Source: Volvox africanus
Taxonomy: Eukaryota > Chlorophyta > Chlorophyceae > Chlamydomonadales > Volvocaceae
Assembly (NCBI GenBank): GCA_030268105.1
Contig: BSDZ01000031.1
Location: 310,001 to 374,000 of the forward strand
Direction: 5' to 3'
Length of the DNA: 64,000 nucleotides
Positions 37,001 through 48,600 of this stretch are shown in pieces. Numbering within the stretch: position 1 is the first letter of the stretch; the number at the start of each line of letters is the position of its first letter. The notes beneath the pieces were generated by a model. That model was given only the letters and a program-made list of their open reading frames with translations, was not told where the DNA came from and did no database searches. The position numbers and the translations under genes were made by a program.

Positions 37001-37736
37001 GCTCTTAATGGTGCCGTTCACCCATAATATCTTCGAAAAAACTGCAGATACGTCAGTGTGTTGCTGGAGGTCACTGACAAGTCCCGATAGCCAGCCTTGC
37101 AAAGGCAGCAAAGATGCAGCCACTATGGCGAAATAAGGGGATTCCGCGTCCTGCGTCATCGCCTGCTGAAGTCCATATCGAACGCAGGCATCCCAACGAA
37201 GCTGGACCTCGGGTTGAAGAATTCGTAGGGATTGTTGAGCACCCTTGATGACTGTAAGATCAACATTTTGACTCGCGCACGCAACCAGGAAAATGTTGAC
37301 CTGACATGACTCTCCAGCGTGCTGCTGCAAGTGATACGGAACCATTTGCAGCTGCTCGATAGGGGTGCGGTCCAGTACAGGCACCAATACAGACGCCGCG
37401 CAATCTGATGGCTGATTAGGCAAGGCATGCCTCCTCCAGCCAGACTTGGCCACAGGCGGCGCGGCCGAAAGCCTCTCTGCAGCTAAATGTAGCACATTGT
37501 CGCTGGGAGGTAACTCACTTGAAGCACTCATCACAACCTCGTTGTGCTGTAATTGACGGCGCCATACACGAACGTCCCTCACGTCGCCAGGGAATGCACT
37601 TTCGAACCAACGTGGCGACCAACCCAAATCAACTTGCGTGAAATTCAAGAACGCACTGATGCGCTGCGTCTGATGTAGAATGCCATTTATATAGAAATGC
37701 AGCAGGCCTGAATGATAAGTCAGTGCGAAGTGATTC
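34094..37736 (-). CDS. Large multidomain glycosyltransferase (LamG-like, GT2-like, two GT4 domains), main exons
   Basis: Two exons joined in phase 0: 37736-36020 and 35953-34094, with a 66-bp GTACAT...GCAG intron. About 1190 residues, in order: the end of a LamG/concanavalin-like fold (HFALTYHSGLLHFYINGIL, GDVRDVRVWRRQL); a diverged GT2-like region (SVLVPVLDRTP, later CSDMALRLQQAGRSVLVSP); a first GT4 domain with an E-x7-E motif (DEGWGTPYMEAMSLGKPVI); a second GT4 domain like bacterial GT4 mannosyltransferase-like proteins (APPRRCGIATFNSAL, LQHEFGIWGG, NSGTLTMALAAGKAVVSTP). The second lacks the usual E-x7-E. With the upstream exons it is a predicted type II membrane protein, probably building a surface or matrix glycan. 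Sugar and acceptor unknown. Confidence 0.8.
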
Positions 37737-38827
37737 CTGCAAGTGCACGGCCACATTTTCGGTCATAAAGCCAACGCCGTGCTAAGGCAATCCCGACGGC
37801 AGCTCAATATGAGATCGACAGCCGTGCGTACCAGCTCTTCACACCGACTGCCCAAGAGTAATTCTGGGGGAGAGGGTTATGCTGTAAAACTGCAGACGAC
37901 CAGGTTGGATCCCGATTGTCCAGCGTGTACACCCCATGGCAAAAGAAGGTGCTAGAATCTTCCGAATTTCGTGTAACGGTGGTACAACCTGCAGCGGCAA
38001 CGACCGCCAGATTATTGCACTACAGAACTGCAAATGACATGTAGGGATGGAGCAGAGGTGCAGGATACCTTGAAGGGCTCGGTTTTGAAAGATCTGGGGT
38101 ACCGCCGCACTTACATACATCACTCACCAGGCATCTGCGCACATAGCCGCACAGCGCTGCTGAAAGTTGTCGTGCGGCTCACACGTATGGCTAGGTCGCC
38201 ACAGTGCCCACGAAGGCTGGGTTTGTAGTCGTACTGTCGTTGAATCTGAGGCCACGCTGTTTCTATGAAAACGTAGGGCACTGCAGGCGCTGCAAATTTC
38301 AGGCTCATTGGGCCAAACGATAAAGCTGTAACGTCATATACTTCATCAATACCCTTATGAAGTCGCACCCAACCTGCAACGCTGCCAACGCGCATCCAAC
38401 ATCGTGCCAGGATTGTGAATAAGCCCAAGCGCAGCAAGCAGCTCACCTCCATGCATTTACAGCCGCACCGTTATGGACGCTGCCGCGTGCAAAGCTTGCA
38501 CTGACCTGGACGGATGCATGCACGAAAAGATGTCTGATTTAAGGCCAATACATTCATCTACCTTGCACAACGATGAGGCAAGCGCATGCGTACCTGACCT
38601 TTAAATCCACTAAATAAGCCACCTGATAGCGTTACAACGCAGATACCCTTGGCACAAGTGCGATGTGCAGGCCAAAGGGTAAACGAATGCTTATGCGCAA
38701 CAAACCAAGTCGAACTGCTAACCGCAAAAGCGAGTGCCAAAAGAACCCAGGACCAACGTTGAAGGCGATTGATGCAATTGAGCTTCAACACCCGCCTCAA
38801 TCCAAAAGTCAATGGCCTCCTGCGCAT
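37737..38827 (-). CDS. 5' exons of the multidomain glycosyltransferase (model uncertain)
   Basis: The first exon is probably 38827-38594. ATG at 38827 opens a basic N-terminus, then a hydrophobic anchor at residues about 27-44, and the exon can end at CAG|GTACGC. A second exon lies within about 38371-38130, from a GTTGCAG acceptor to a GTGAGT donor after CAQMPG. More coding sequence may lie at about 38100-37840. Exact joins to the main exon (acceptor TTGCAG before 37736) cannot be fixed by eye. The anchor fits a Golgi-resident glycosyltransferase. Confidence 0.5.
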
Positions 38828-40129
38828 CTCAACGACTGAGGCTCAAATTAACCAGCAATCTTCTGATACAGACCCTAATAAGTTGAAGATGTACCAAACG
38901 TCAATGGATAATGCTGTGAGGTTCCGAGTGCGATGTCCCAAACTGTTCCCGCCACTTGAAATTAGTTCTGAACTTTTGCTGTGTGTAAGTAAGAATTTTT
39001 CTGTTGTCTACGCTTTTGGCATAAAGGGATAAGTCTTGTGGGTGCGTCCGGAAATTGCAAAGCACATCTAAATCTCCGGGTGTGTGGGACTATACGATAA
39101 GTGTGGGACTATACGATCGTTGCGGAGCATGCTACGAGGACCGAATGATTTTCCGTCAGAGATTGCGTCAGGCATCCGGGTAACCGGCTAGCCAGCGATG
39201 ACCATGCTCCAGCATGCTCAAAATAATTACCGGCGCGCCCACCGGTTAACCTCATGCTTAAATCTTTCCTGGCATAAAGATTGTATAACATTTCAGTAAC
39301 TCGAATACAAAGTGTTTCACATTTATGTGCTGAGGTAAAGGGCCTAGTCTGAAGCTTAAGCATGTTTCAACAACAATGCTGTACGGCAATCATGCTTGAG
39401 CCGCCTTAATGCCTGGAAATAGTTTCAAGTAATTTTCATGTTGTGAATGCATTTATTACCCGTTACTGACAAGAGCCATGTGTAAAAAGTGACCACAGGT
39501 GAGTCTGAGCATGTCCCCATACGATGTTGTACGGCAGCCATGCTCAGGACCTGCTAGGGTCTAGAATCGAAATAAATGAATGTGCACTGTATTTCGTGAA
39601 GTAAAGATTGTTTGCGTGAACCATGTAACAGGTTATCATGCTTTTTAAATATTCATGGGGTTACTGCTTTCATGCCTATGCGTTCCTGGTTAAGATAGTG
39701 GTACGTGGTAAGGTACGGTACGTGATAAGGTACGGTGGTAGGTGGTGCGGGTCCTGGGGCCTGCTGCCCCAGTTTATTTCCCGCACTTCCACCGTGTGAA
39801 CTGAGATGGTCGTAAGCAAAACATTTGGAAGAGAAGCGTACATATTTAGTAAACGTAGTGAAGATATAGGTAATTCAAGGTGTTATATGAAGTTCTGTAG
39901 CAGGGGGGTTCAAGGCAGGCAAGCTATTGGACTGTGATGCACTCGTACATTTCCTTTCCCAGGTTCAACAGTGAACGTACGCTGGTCGGGGATGAGCAGC
40001 TTGAGGTCTCTGAGCGCATCTGGCAGGACCACGGGTAAGGTGTGGCCACAGCATATGCAGCGGCTGCGGAATCTGACGGGCATTCAGACCTGAAGCAGGC
40101 ACAGTTGCGTCCTTGTCACTATGACAACG
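38828..40129. other. Intergenic, no recognised gene
   Basis: Only short ORFs without recognisable content. GTGTGGGACTATACGAT occurs twice in a row at about 39081-39118. At about 39700-39750 there is an imperfect tandem of GGTACGTGGTAA-like units. Confidence 0.5.
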
Positions 40130-40662
40130 GATTCATGCGTTAGCTCGCGTTAGGCTTGCGTTAGGGACCCCTAACTCGAGCCTAAAGCGAGCTTAACACG
40201 AATTTACGCAAAGCCTAACGCAAAGCAAACACATTGCATTATTTTTTGCGAATTGGAAACGTGATCCTAACGCACCCTGACGCAAACACAAATAATTTTT
40301 TTCAAGGGACGGATATTTTTGCGTTTACTTTGCGTAAGCTTATGTAACCTTACGCGAACTTACGAAATGTCAAACGTGCCCACATAGATTCTAAGGTGTG
40401 CATTAGGCCCAACGCACCACAAGCGTTAAGACCCACGTGCAAGCAAAAAAAACATAGCGTGCATGGAAGGTAACGCACTAAAAGTTCTCTAATGCACTAT
40501 AGACGCAGGCTTAAGGCGCATTAACGCACTTGAACGCATCCTTGCGTATGCTGCGAATAGTGCGTACACAGCAAGCAGTTGTGGGTTGCGTAAAAGCTTT
40601 AAACGCATGTAACTAACATATTAGGACACTTTTGCAAGGTCTTACATGTGATAACGCAACAT
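40130..40662. repeat. Cluster of TAACGCA / TGCGTTA-like words
   Basis: At least 17 occurrences of ACGCA or its complement TGCGT in about 530 bp, many inside TAACGCA or TTGCGTTA, in both orientations and at irregular spacing. About one is expected by chance. It is not a simple tandem array and contains no ORF. It could be a decayed minisatellite or a cluster of binding sites. Confidence 0.7.
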
Positions 40663-41134
40663 AGTGTAGGAGGCAGGTTCGCATTCTTGCTTACTGTAAG
40701 TACTTTTGGCCGTTCTGGTTATTTCTTTATTGTTTCAGTTATCGTTCCTGTTATTGTTTGCTGTTTTACCTACCCGCTGCAGAATTATTTTTGTGTGTAC
40801 AGAAACTATCCTGTCGTAATGTACGCAGCTGCTTTCAAGAATATCAGTAGGATTTCATTTTTGATTGATGAAGATATTCCAAGCGATAATTTACAGCTCA
40901 TTATTCGGAAAGCATCCAGGTAGGCAGCCATTGGTGACTGACAAGCCATTCACTCAACGACACAATAAAATTTCTGAACATCCAATCCTGCCAATCAATT
41001 TTTGTTTATGAGCTCAATTGTCATTTGTACCATGCACCAATCAGTTCAATCATCATTAGGTACATACATCCTAGCTTCATTTGCCACCGCACATTTAGCA
41101 GCCCACCATTACATATGCTTAGGCACATGTCTAT
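40663..41134. other. Spacer with a short unrecognised ORF
   Basis: A 91-codon plus-strand ORF (40648-40923) has a hydrophobic N-terminal half and a polar C-terminal half (FLIDEDIPSDNLQLIIRKAS). It could be an exon of an unknown gene or chance; I see no decisive splice or family signal. Confidence 0.3.
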
Positions 41135-41248
41135 CTAGTCGTCTTCTATTTCACTATCTTCGTTTACATCCTCCTCTGGCGCACTGGTGGCGTCATCCTG
41201 CTCGTCCTCACTCTTCTCGTCCTTGCTCACCTCCTCCTCCAGCAACTC
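41135..41248 (-). CDS. Acidic C-terminal exon of a host gene split by the retrotransposon nest
   Basis: On the minus strand a CTTTTCAG acceptor at 41249-41256 opens a phase-0 exon of 37 codons ending in TAG (41135-41137). The peptide is highly acidic (ELLEEEVSKDEKSEDE, then PEEDVNEDSEIEDD), typical of nuclear or chaperone-type tails. With the E1 nest removed, the intron before it would be about 321 bp and begin right after the exon at 62268. Protein identity unknown. Confidence 0.5.
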   Translation of the reverse strand, partial: ELLEEEVSKDEKSEDEQDDATSAPEEDVNEDSEIEDD

Positions 41249-41566
41249 CTGAAAAGTTCAGAAAAGAAAAATTTTACTTATGCATGTGTATACAGGTAAA
41301 TTAAGCCGACACGACCCAGCAATTATCATTTTCGGTTACAATAATTTTAATCATGTCTAGGGTGGACAGTGCTTTTAAGTACTATGTACGTGGACACTTT
41401 GTTCCTGTTTCTTCTTATTCCCTGAGCTCCCACGTTGACGTCGTGCCCGTGTACATGGAACACCTTCCGAAGCACTTTTGACCTTAACCAGTCGAAACAA
41501 CATGTATAAGGATTAAACATTTCATACATGCAGGAAATTAAGACAACAAGCTGAACTGAGGAAATT

Positions 41567-42381
41567 TGTTGTATCCTTCCTTCTTCAATCATGCACTGAA
41601 TCTGCACGTCTGGATGTTAGCTAAATGCGCACCAAGCTTACGGTCAGCAAGGCGATTCAATGCGAACAAAGTGACAGCGGAAGACTCAATAATAAGGAAA
41701 GATCCAACTTACAATAGTCTTCATTTACAAATGGGTAGTCGGCCATCAGACCCCGCGGGCAATGTTCATCATCCGGCTGAAGATGCTATGCTGGAATAGC
41801 TCAGGCCGAATATCAATGTATAAAACGTATGTATACGAATTAGACTGAGTTAAGTACACGGGTACTTAATCCAAAGTAGCATCGAGCCGACTTCGGTCTC
41901 TAGACGGCCATCCTCACACCTATCATGTCGTGATACTGATGTGCAGTACAGGTCTCACTGGATTCCGATCTCAAGTGTGAGTACCTTCGTAGCACTGTTC
42001 TGAATATCGTGTAATCCGTGATATTAATGGATGCAACGCATGGAATATGCGAAGGTCCGAATATCGATATTCGGTTGCCAACCCAATCATCGCGATGGTT
42101 GTGTTCTCGCATACGCGTATGGCTTATGACACGGATGAGGTAATAATATTTAAAGTATTATTACGTGGAATATTATGCCAATAGATAGGTTGCGCATTAA
42201 TTATCAGCCTCGAGTCAAACATGTTGACCGACAGCGCGATGTCGTAGATGATAATGCGACATGCCTGATTAGCTAGATATACTTGAGTATATCATGCTAA
42301 TATGATTATATCATGCTTCATAATGCTCGAATGTATTGCGGCCTATTTCGGTGTGAACAGTGATCGAACCGGCGTATAACA
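41567..42381 (-). repeat. E1 3' LTR
   Basis: 815 bp. It contains the 18-bp palindrome at 42057-42074 and the hairpin at 42140-42164 found in the other LTRs of this family. Confidence 0.92.
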
Positions 42382-45182
42382 ATATGCAATCCCCCCTCCC
42401 GTATGCAGCATCCTCGCTGCATCGAACAGCATCGACTGCAGAGATCATTGGGTCTGCGTGGCACGTAGACGAGCTTCCTCCAATAGGGGCTTCATTTCTG
42501 GCGAGAAATTACATGTCGGCTCCCAAGAGTTGTGCTCGCTAGAATAGCCAGTCCACTTGACCAGATACTCTTGCACCTTCCGCTTTCATCGCTGTCGACC
42601 TATACGACGAACCCGATAATCCAGTATCCGCTCCACATCATACACCTTTTGCTTGCCTGCGATCCAGGTCTCGGGACCGGGGTCCATTACTGCAGGGGCA
42701 TCAGTGTCGTTTGTAACGGGCGCTGTGCCGTGATAAGGACAGATGAGGGAGATATGAAACGTGGGATGAATATTCATGTCAGAGGGTAGGGATAGCTCCA
42801 CAGCTACATTCCCTACCATGCGAACAACGGGATATGGACCAATCCAGCGAGGTAGCAATTTACGGGAACCGTCGGCGAGCGAACACAAGTTCTTAGTGCT
42901 CAATAATACCATTTGTCCCACCGAAAATGTTACGTCTTGTTTGGATTTATTATAGTAGTCCGTCGTCCGTTGTTGTGCCGCGTCCAAACATGCCTTCGCG
43001 TCTGTCATGTGGGATAGGAACGACTTGGCAAAGGTTTTAGCCGCCGGAATATTTATCTCCAACTCTCACCACACGGGTAGCGTAGGATGGAATCCATAAT
43101 TCAGAAAGAAGGGGCTTTGACCTGTCGAGCAGTTAACAGCGTTGTTAAGCGTGAATTCTGCCGAAGTTAGAAATGTATCCCAAACAGAGGGTGTGCGTCC
43201 CGCGAAATTTCGTAACATATTTCCCAGCGTGCGATTTGTGCGTTCGGTTTGCCCATCGGATTGTGGATGCTGTGCTGTGCTTAAATGAACGCGCATACCA
43301 ACGAGTTCACATAGCGCTTCCTAAAACTTGACGTGAATTGACCGCCACGATCGGATATCACGTTTTTAGGAACGCCATGCAATCGTACCACGTTATCGAA
43401 AATTAATCGTGCTGTTTGCTCAGCGGTGCAAGACGAGGTGCAGGGGGCTAAGTGAACCATCTTGGTCAAGCGATCGACCATAACAAACACCGAGTCGTAT
43501 CCCCCCTCAGTTTTGAAGTCCATAGAAACACTTTCCCAAGGGGCATCTGGTATAGGTAAAGGTTGTAATAAACCCTGGCCCTTACCAGATAGTGCTTTGT
43601 TGCGCTGACATAAACTGCACCTTTGCACGAAGTTTTCCGCATCCTTCACCACGCGCGGCCACCAAAACGAGCGTCGTACTAGCTCTGCCAATCGCGTGCT
43701 TCCAGGATGTCCTGCTAATGGGTCCTCGTGGAACCAAGCAAGAATATCATAGCGCAGCGCATCATCGTTCGGCACGATGATTTGTGTGGTCGAACCATCC
43801 ATCCGTAGCCACAAATCGTTGCGCTTGTGCAAATGTTCCACATTACTTGGTGAAGCAAACCATGGATCCACCTCATATGCCACCTTAAGTCGCTGCACGA
43901 GGTCCGCTGCTATCGGAACCTCCTGACTGCGTAAACGAGTAACCGGTGCTGCCAGAATCGCAGCATGTAGCGATGGGTGTCGACTGAGGGCGTCAGCAAT
44001 ATTAATTCTGCCGGCAATATATTCCCATGTACAGTCAAAACGAGATAGATACTCCATCCACCGGGCTTGTCGTCGGTTGAGCGTGGGCACACTCTGTAAG
44101 AATGTCAGCGGTTTGTGGTCGGTCTTCAGTGTAAAAGGGCAGCCTTCGAGGTAACAATGCCATTCCTTTAAAGCATGCAGAACTGCCAACAGCTCCTGCT
44201 CTCCGGCTGTGTATTGGGTCTCCGCACCCGAGAATTTCTTACTCGTGAAGGCGATCGGTCGTCCTTCCTGCAACAATACAGCGCCGCTTCCATGCAGGGA
44301 AGCATCCGATATTACTTCTACACGAAACAGCAACGTGTAATCAGGGAAAGAGAGGGTAACGTCGTCGGCGACGATTCACTTGAGCTCTTCGAATGCCCGC
44401 TGACACACGGGTGTCCAGGCTTTGAGAGAAGCGAAACCTCCTTTCTTCGTCAGATTTGTAAGCGGGGCCGCAATAATGGAGTATTTACTAATAAACTTAC
44501 GGAAGTAGTTGGCCAAACCTAAGAACTGGTGTAGTTCTGTGAGATTCTGAGGCGTGGGCCATTTGCGAACCACAGCTACCTTCCGTGGGTCCATCCTTAT
44601 TCCAGTGGCCGACACGATGTGGCCCAAATACTCCACTTGAGGCTGCGCCCAAAAACACTCGGCACGTTTAGCAAACAATTGCTCCCGCTTCATCACCTCA
44701 AGCACGAGCTCGAGATGCTTCAGGTGCTCCTCGCGCATCTTTGAATATATAAAAATATCATCCAAATAACAAACGACGAACCTGTCGATATACGGTCTGA
44801 ACATGCGATCCATCACTGCTTGAAATGTGGCGGGCGCATTAGTAAGTCCAAACGACAAGACCGTGTACTCGAAGTGACCAAAGGGAGTCCGGAAAGCGGT
44901 TTTCGGAATATCAGAAGCAGCAATGCATATCTGATTATACCCTTGTTGAAGGTCAATCGAGGAAAATAAGCTGTTCCTTTCAGCTTATTGAACAGGTCAT
45001 CGACGCACGGCAAAGGGTAGCGATTTTTAATCATGGTCGCATTCAAGCCCCGACAATCAATGCACATGCGCAACGCCCCATCTTTCTTACCGATAAACAA
45101 AATCGGTGCAGAGTATGGCGATGTGCTGGGCCGAATCATACCCTTTGCGAGCAGATCCCCCACTTGCCGCTTCATCCGCTCA
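42382..45182 (-). pseudogene. E1 pol: RT, RNase H, integrase, chromodomain, degenerate
   Basis: Reading on the minus strand: RT (45175 to about 44376, with CIDCRGLNAT and YLDD), RNase H (about 44333-43950, SDASLHGSGAVLLQ), the integrase zinc finger and core, then the chromodomain region (about 42600-42415). Breaks include a frameshift near 44860, loss of five residues in the first integrase Asp block (SMDF to KTEGG), a frameshift near 43300, TGA at 43066-43068 where E0 has CGA, and TGA at 42586-42588 just before the chromodomain. Same family as E0. Confidence 0.92.
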
Positions 45183-46497
45183 ATTTTGGCAGCTTAACCT
45201 GTACATAGGTTGTGAAACGGGTTGTGCTCGAGCACAAGAGGGATCGTATAGTCAGCAGGTAACATAGGTGGGAGCCCCAGGATGACAAATGCATCAGTAT
45301 AATTTGGCAATAGGGGGGCTGCGATCTCAGAATCTTTCACAAGAGACTGCGTGGTGGTAGCAATCGATTGTACCCAAGGCCTCACAAGCAATTCATGGAT
45401 GTTTTCCCTTATCATTTGATAAGCTTCTCTTACACCCTTCAAGCTGGGTTCTTTATTTCGGCAGACGAACGCCGCTAAACGAAATTAACCACAGGCTCCG
45501 CACAGTTCCGCCCTCCTCTGGTGTGACATCTTAATACGACAGACAAGGTACCTTAGGCGATAGGTTCCCTTTTGCACAATGGCCAATTGTGCTGGACTCC
45601 GTATCGATGTGCGCGCGGTACTGTCGTTACGTCACGGCACCCAATGTCCATGTAGTGCTGTCTCCGCAAGACCTTGTTGCACTCATTGGGCCCTAACACG
45701 CAGAGGGTCTCCCATCGACTAAGGGTGATCCTGCCCACGATGGGATGCTTACCCTCATCAACGAGGGTAACCTGAACGATTGGACAACTATGGGGTCAAC
45801 CCCGTTATGCTCCATTGAGATAAGGTCGTCAACGACACCTGTAGCGTGTAGGTGTCCCGAAGATTCGATCAACGAAATCGACATCATTACCATCAAAAGA
45901 AGTCAATCGTGGACTACCTCTGCATCATTCCTACTATCCACGATGCTCAACAAGTAAAGGATTCATTAGAGACACTCAAACATTAATCATCAAGTTATCT
46001 GGCCAAAGATAGTGAAGGGTCTCCTCATACGAACATCGCGAGATACAATCAGAGTTAATCCGAGCCAGTACATAGTTTATAACTCCACGTTAGGGAACGT
46101 TTTAGTGTTAGTGTGGGCTCGTTGCTCCAGCAATTTCAACGGAGATAGTATCCGGTACTTTGTCTGTCGAACGTAGTCCTACAACTAACGGGGGTAAAAG
46201 TGGGCAGCTCCTCGTAGGGTGATTTGATGCGCACCGAAGGCAAACTCCCAATTGTCGTCACTGCGCAAACTCCGCTTGGGTACATCCCCACTTGGTAAGC
46301 CATTGGTTTGGTATTCTTGACCGCTTCGATTCTGATCCAGCTCCGCGCGACTCGGCAGTATTTTGTAGTACATCCTTTCTCTTCCGCATACTCCAAGTTA
46401 TCTGAGAATCTCTTGGAGTTAATTCTTGGGTACCAGGAGTATGAGCGTGATCGGCCGGAAGAACCTCACCATGGCGTATAGGAGCCGGTGGTAGGGG
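45183..46497 (-). pseudogene. E1 gag-protease remnant
   Basis: Strongly decayed. A protease-to-RT linker is recognisable (45194-45442, with ADYTIPLVLEHNP), and further fragments resemble the E2 protease region (about 45600-45900). WGCTQAEF near 46260 resembles the start of the gag zinc-knuckle region of E2. No frame is open for long. Confidence 0.6.
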
Positions 46498-47330
46498 TGT
46501 TGTACCTCTCCTTCGTGTTTGCTCATAAGTATCTGCGCGTCTGAAGGCTTTCGACACCGATGCGCGAGCACTTGCAAGTACAGCAAGACAAGCGCGAGCA
46601 AACAGAGACAGCGGAAGACTTCAAACAAGAAGAGATATAACTTACAGTCTTACAGATCGAAACGGTGCAATGGACGTAATCGCCATCAGCGCCGGAAGCA
46701 AGCAATCATCACGCGGCGGTGAATAGTGAAGTTTAGGCTTAGCTCGGGCTAAGTAGGACAGCGTATAGTAATAATAGCGTAGAACACACGAGTGTTCTCC
46801 GGTATCGAATGTCTTATCTTGCTTAGCCGTCCTCGCATCTGTTATACTCGCAGCATTGCAATGTCATACGATTCACACTAGGAGGCCGATCCTCAGTGTG
46901 ACAACCCTACTGCGTATAGGCGATGTCCAAGCATAACAACCGATAAGCCTTCCCGGCATTCGCATGATGCAAGGATCCGAATAACGATATTCGGTTGCAA
47001 GGCATGCATCGCGACAAGTGCGGCGCTCTCAACGTGTGCTGTAATGAAGTAATATTATATCAAATAATATTACATATCGTTTCATAGCACAAGCATAATG
47101 CGCATTTCAATGATTCGGTATTTCATGCATGCTAGACGGATTTGCCATGATGCGATGTCGTGATGGATAATGATAACATGCCAAATGCATATATAAATGT
47201 ATGCGAATACATTTATATCATGCAGGTTTATTCATATGCAATAGTCATTCATGCGTTCATCAAGATAGCATTTCGCCTCATAGGGTCGCATCGACCTACG
47301 CATCGGCGGGAAATGAACCATAGCACAACG
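46498..47330 (-). repeat. E2 3' LTR
   Basis: 833 bp. The terminal base pair of the LTR start is changed (CG rather than TG). It contains the hairpin 47049-47073 (10-bp arms) and a one-mismatch version of the ATCGAT-centred palindrome at about 46978-46995. Confidence 0.9.
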
Positions 47331-47349
47331 ATTATCCCCCCTCCCGTAT

Positions 47350-48600
47350 GCAGCGTCCTCGCTGCTTCATACAGCATCGACTGCAGGGTCATTGGGCTTG
47401 CGTGGCACGTTTGCGGGCTTCCTCGAGCAGGGGCTTCATGTCCTGCGAGAAGTTGCGTGCCGGTTCCCATGAGTTGTTCTCGCTGGTATACCCTGTCCAC
47501 TTGACCAAGTACTCGTGTACTGTCCGCTTACGTCAGTGTCAGCCCACACGACGCGCACGATAATCTAACACCCACTCCACATCGTAAAACTTCTGTTTAC
47601 CAGCGATCCAGGTCTCGGGAACTGGTTCGATCGCTATGGGGGCGTTAGCAGGCTCAGGGACGGGTTCCGTACCACGATAAGGACGAACAAGGGATACGTG
47701 AAACGTGGGGTGAATGGTCATATCAGCGGGCAATGCAAGCTCCACAGCCACATTCCCAACCATGCGCATGACAGGATACGGACCAATCCAGCGGGGTAAG
47801 AGTTTTCGGGATCCGTCGGCCAAGGAACGCAAGTTCTTGGTGCTTAGCAACACGAGTTGCCCCTCCGAAAACGTCACATCCTGCTTGGATTTGTTGTAGT
47901 ATTCTGTCGTTCGTTGCTGCACCGCGTCCAAACACGATTTCGCGTCTGTGATTCGGGACATAAAAGACTTGGCAAAAAGTTTAGCAGCAGGCGCGTTCAC
48001 TTCCAACTCACGCCACACGGGTAGCGCGGGATGAAATCCGTAGTTGAGAAAGAACGGACTTTTGCCTGTAGAGCGGTTAACAGCGTTGTTAAGCGTGAAT
48101 TCTGCCGCAGTCAAATATGTATCCCAAATGAGTGGTGTGCGACCAGCATAATTGCGCAACATATCACCCAACGTGCGGTTTGTGCGTTCGGTTTGACCAT
48201 CAGTCTGCGGGTGGTACGCTGTGCTCAGGTTGATGCGCATGCCAACTAGCTTGCAGAGCGCTTCCCAAAACTTAGACGTGAACTGTCCACCGCGGTCCGA
48301 GATTATGTTTTTGGGAACCCCATGTAACCGAACCACATTATCGAAAAACAAACGTGCGGTTTGCTCAGCCGTGCAGGATGATGTGCATGGTGCTAGGTGA
48401 ACCATCTTAGTCAGAGGATCGACCATTACGAACACCGCATCATATCCCCCCTCAGTTTTGGGCAGCGCGACTACGAAGTCCATGGAAACACTTTCCCAAG
48501 GCGCATCCGGGACAGGCAACGGTTGCAACAACCCATGGCCCTTACAGGACAAAGCCTTATTGCGCTGGCACAGACTGCATGTCTGTACGAAGTTCGCGCA
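47350..48600 (-). pseudogene. E2 integrase and chromodomain
   Basis: The integrase core keeps its catalytic blocks (SMDFVVALPK, IISDRGGQF, DGQTERTN) in 48552-47539. The zinc finger is broken by a small deletion near 48595, which shifts the frame from the RNase H part. TGA codons at 47539-47541 and 47533-47535 cut off the chromodomain (HEYLVKWTGY, about 47515-47430). Both look like CGA to TGA changes. Confidence 0.9.
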
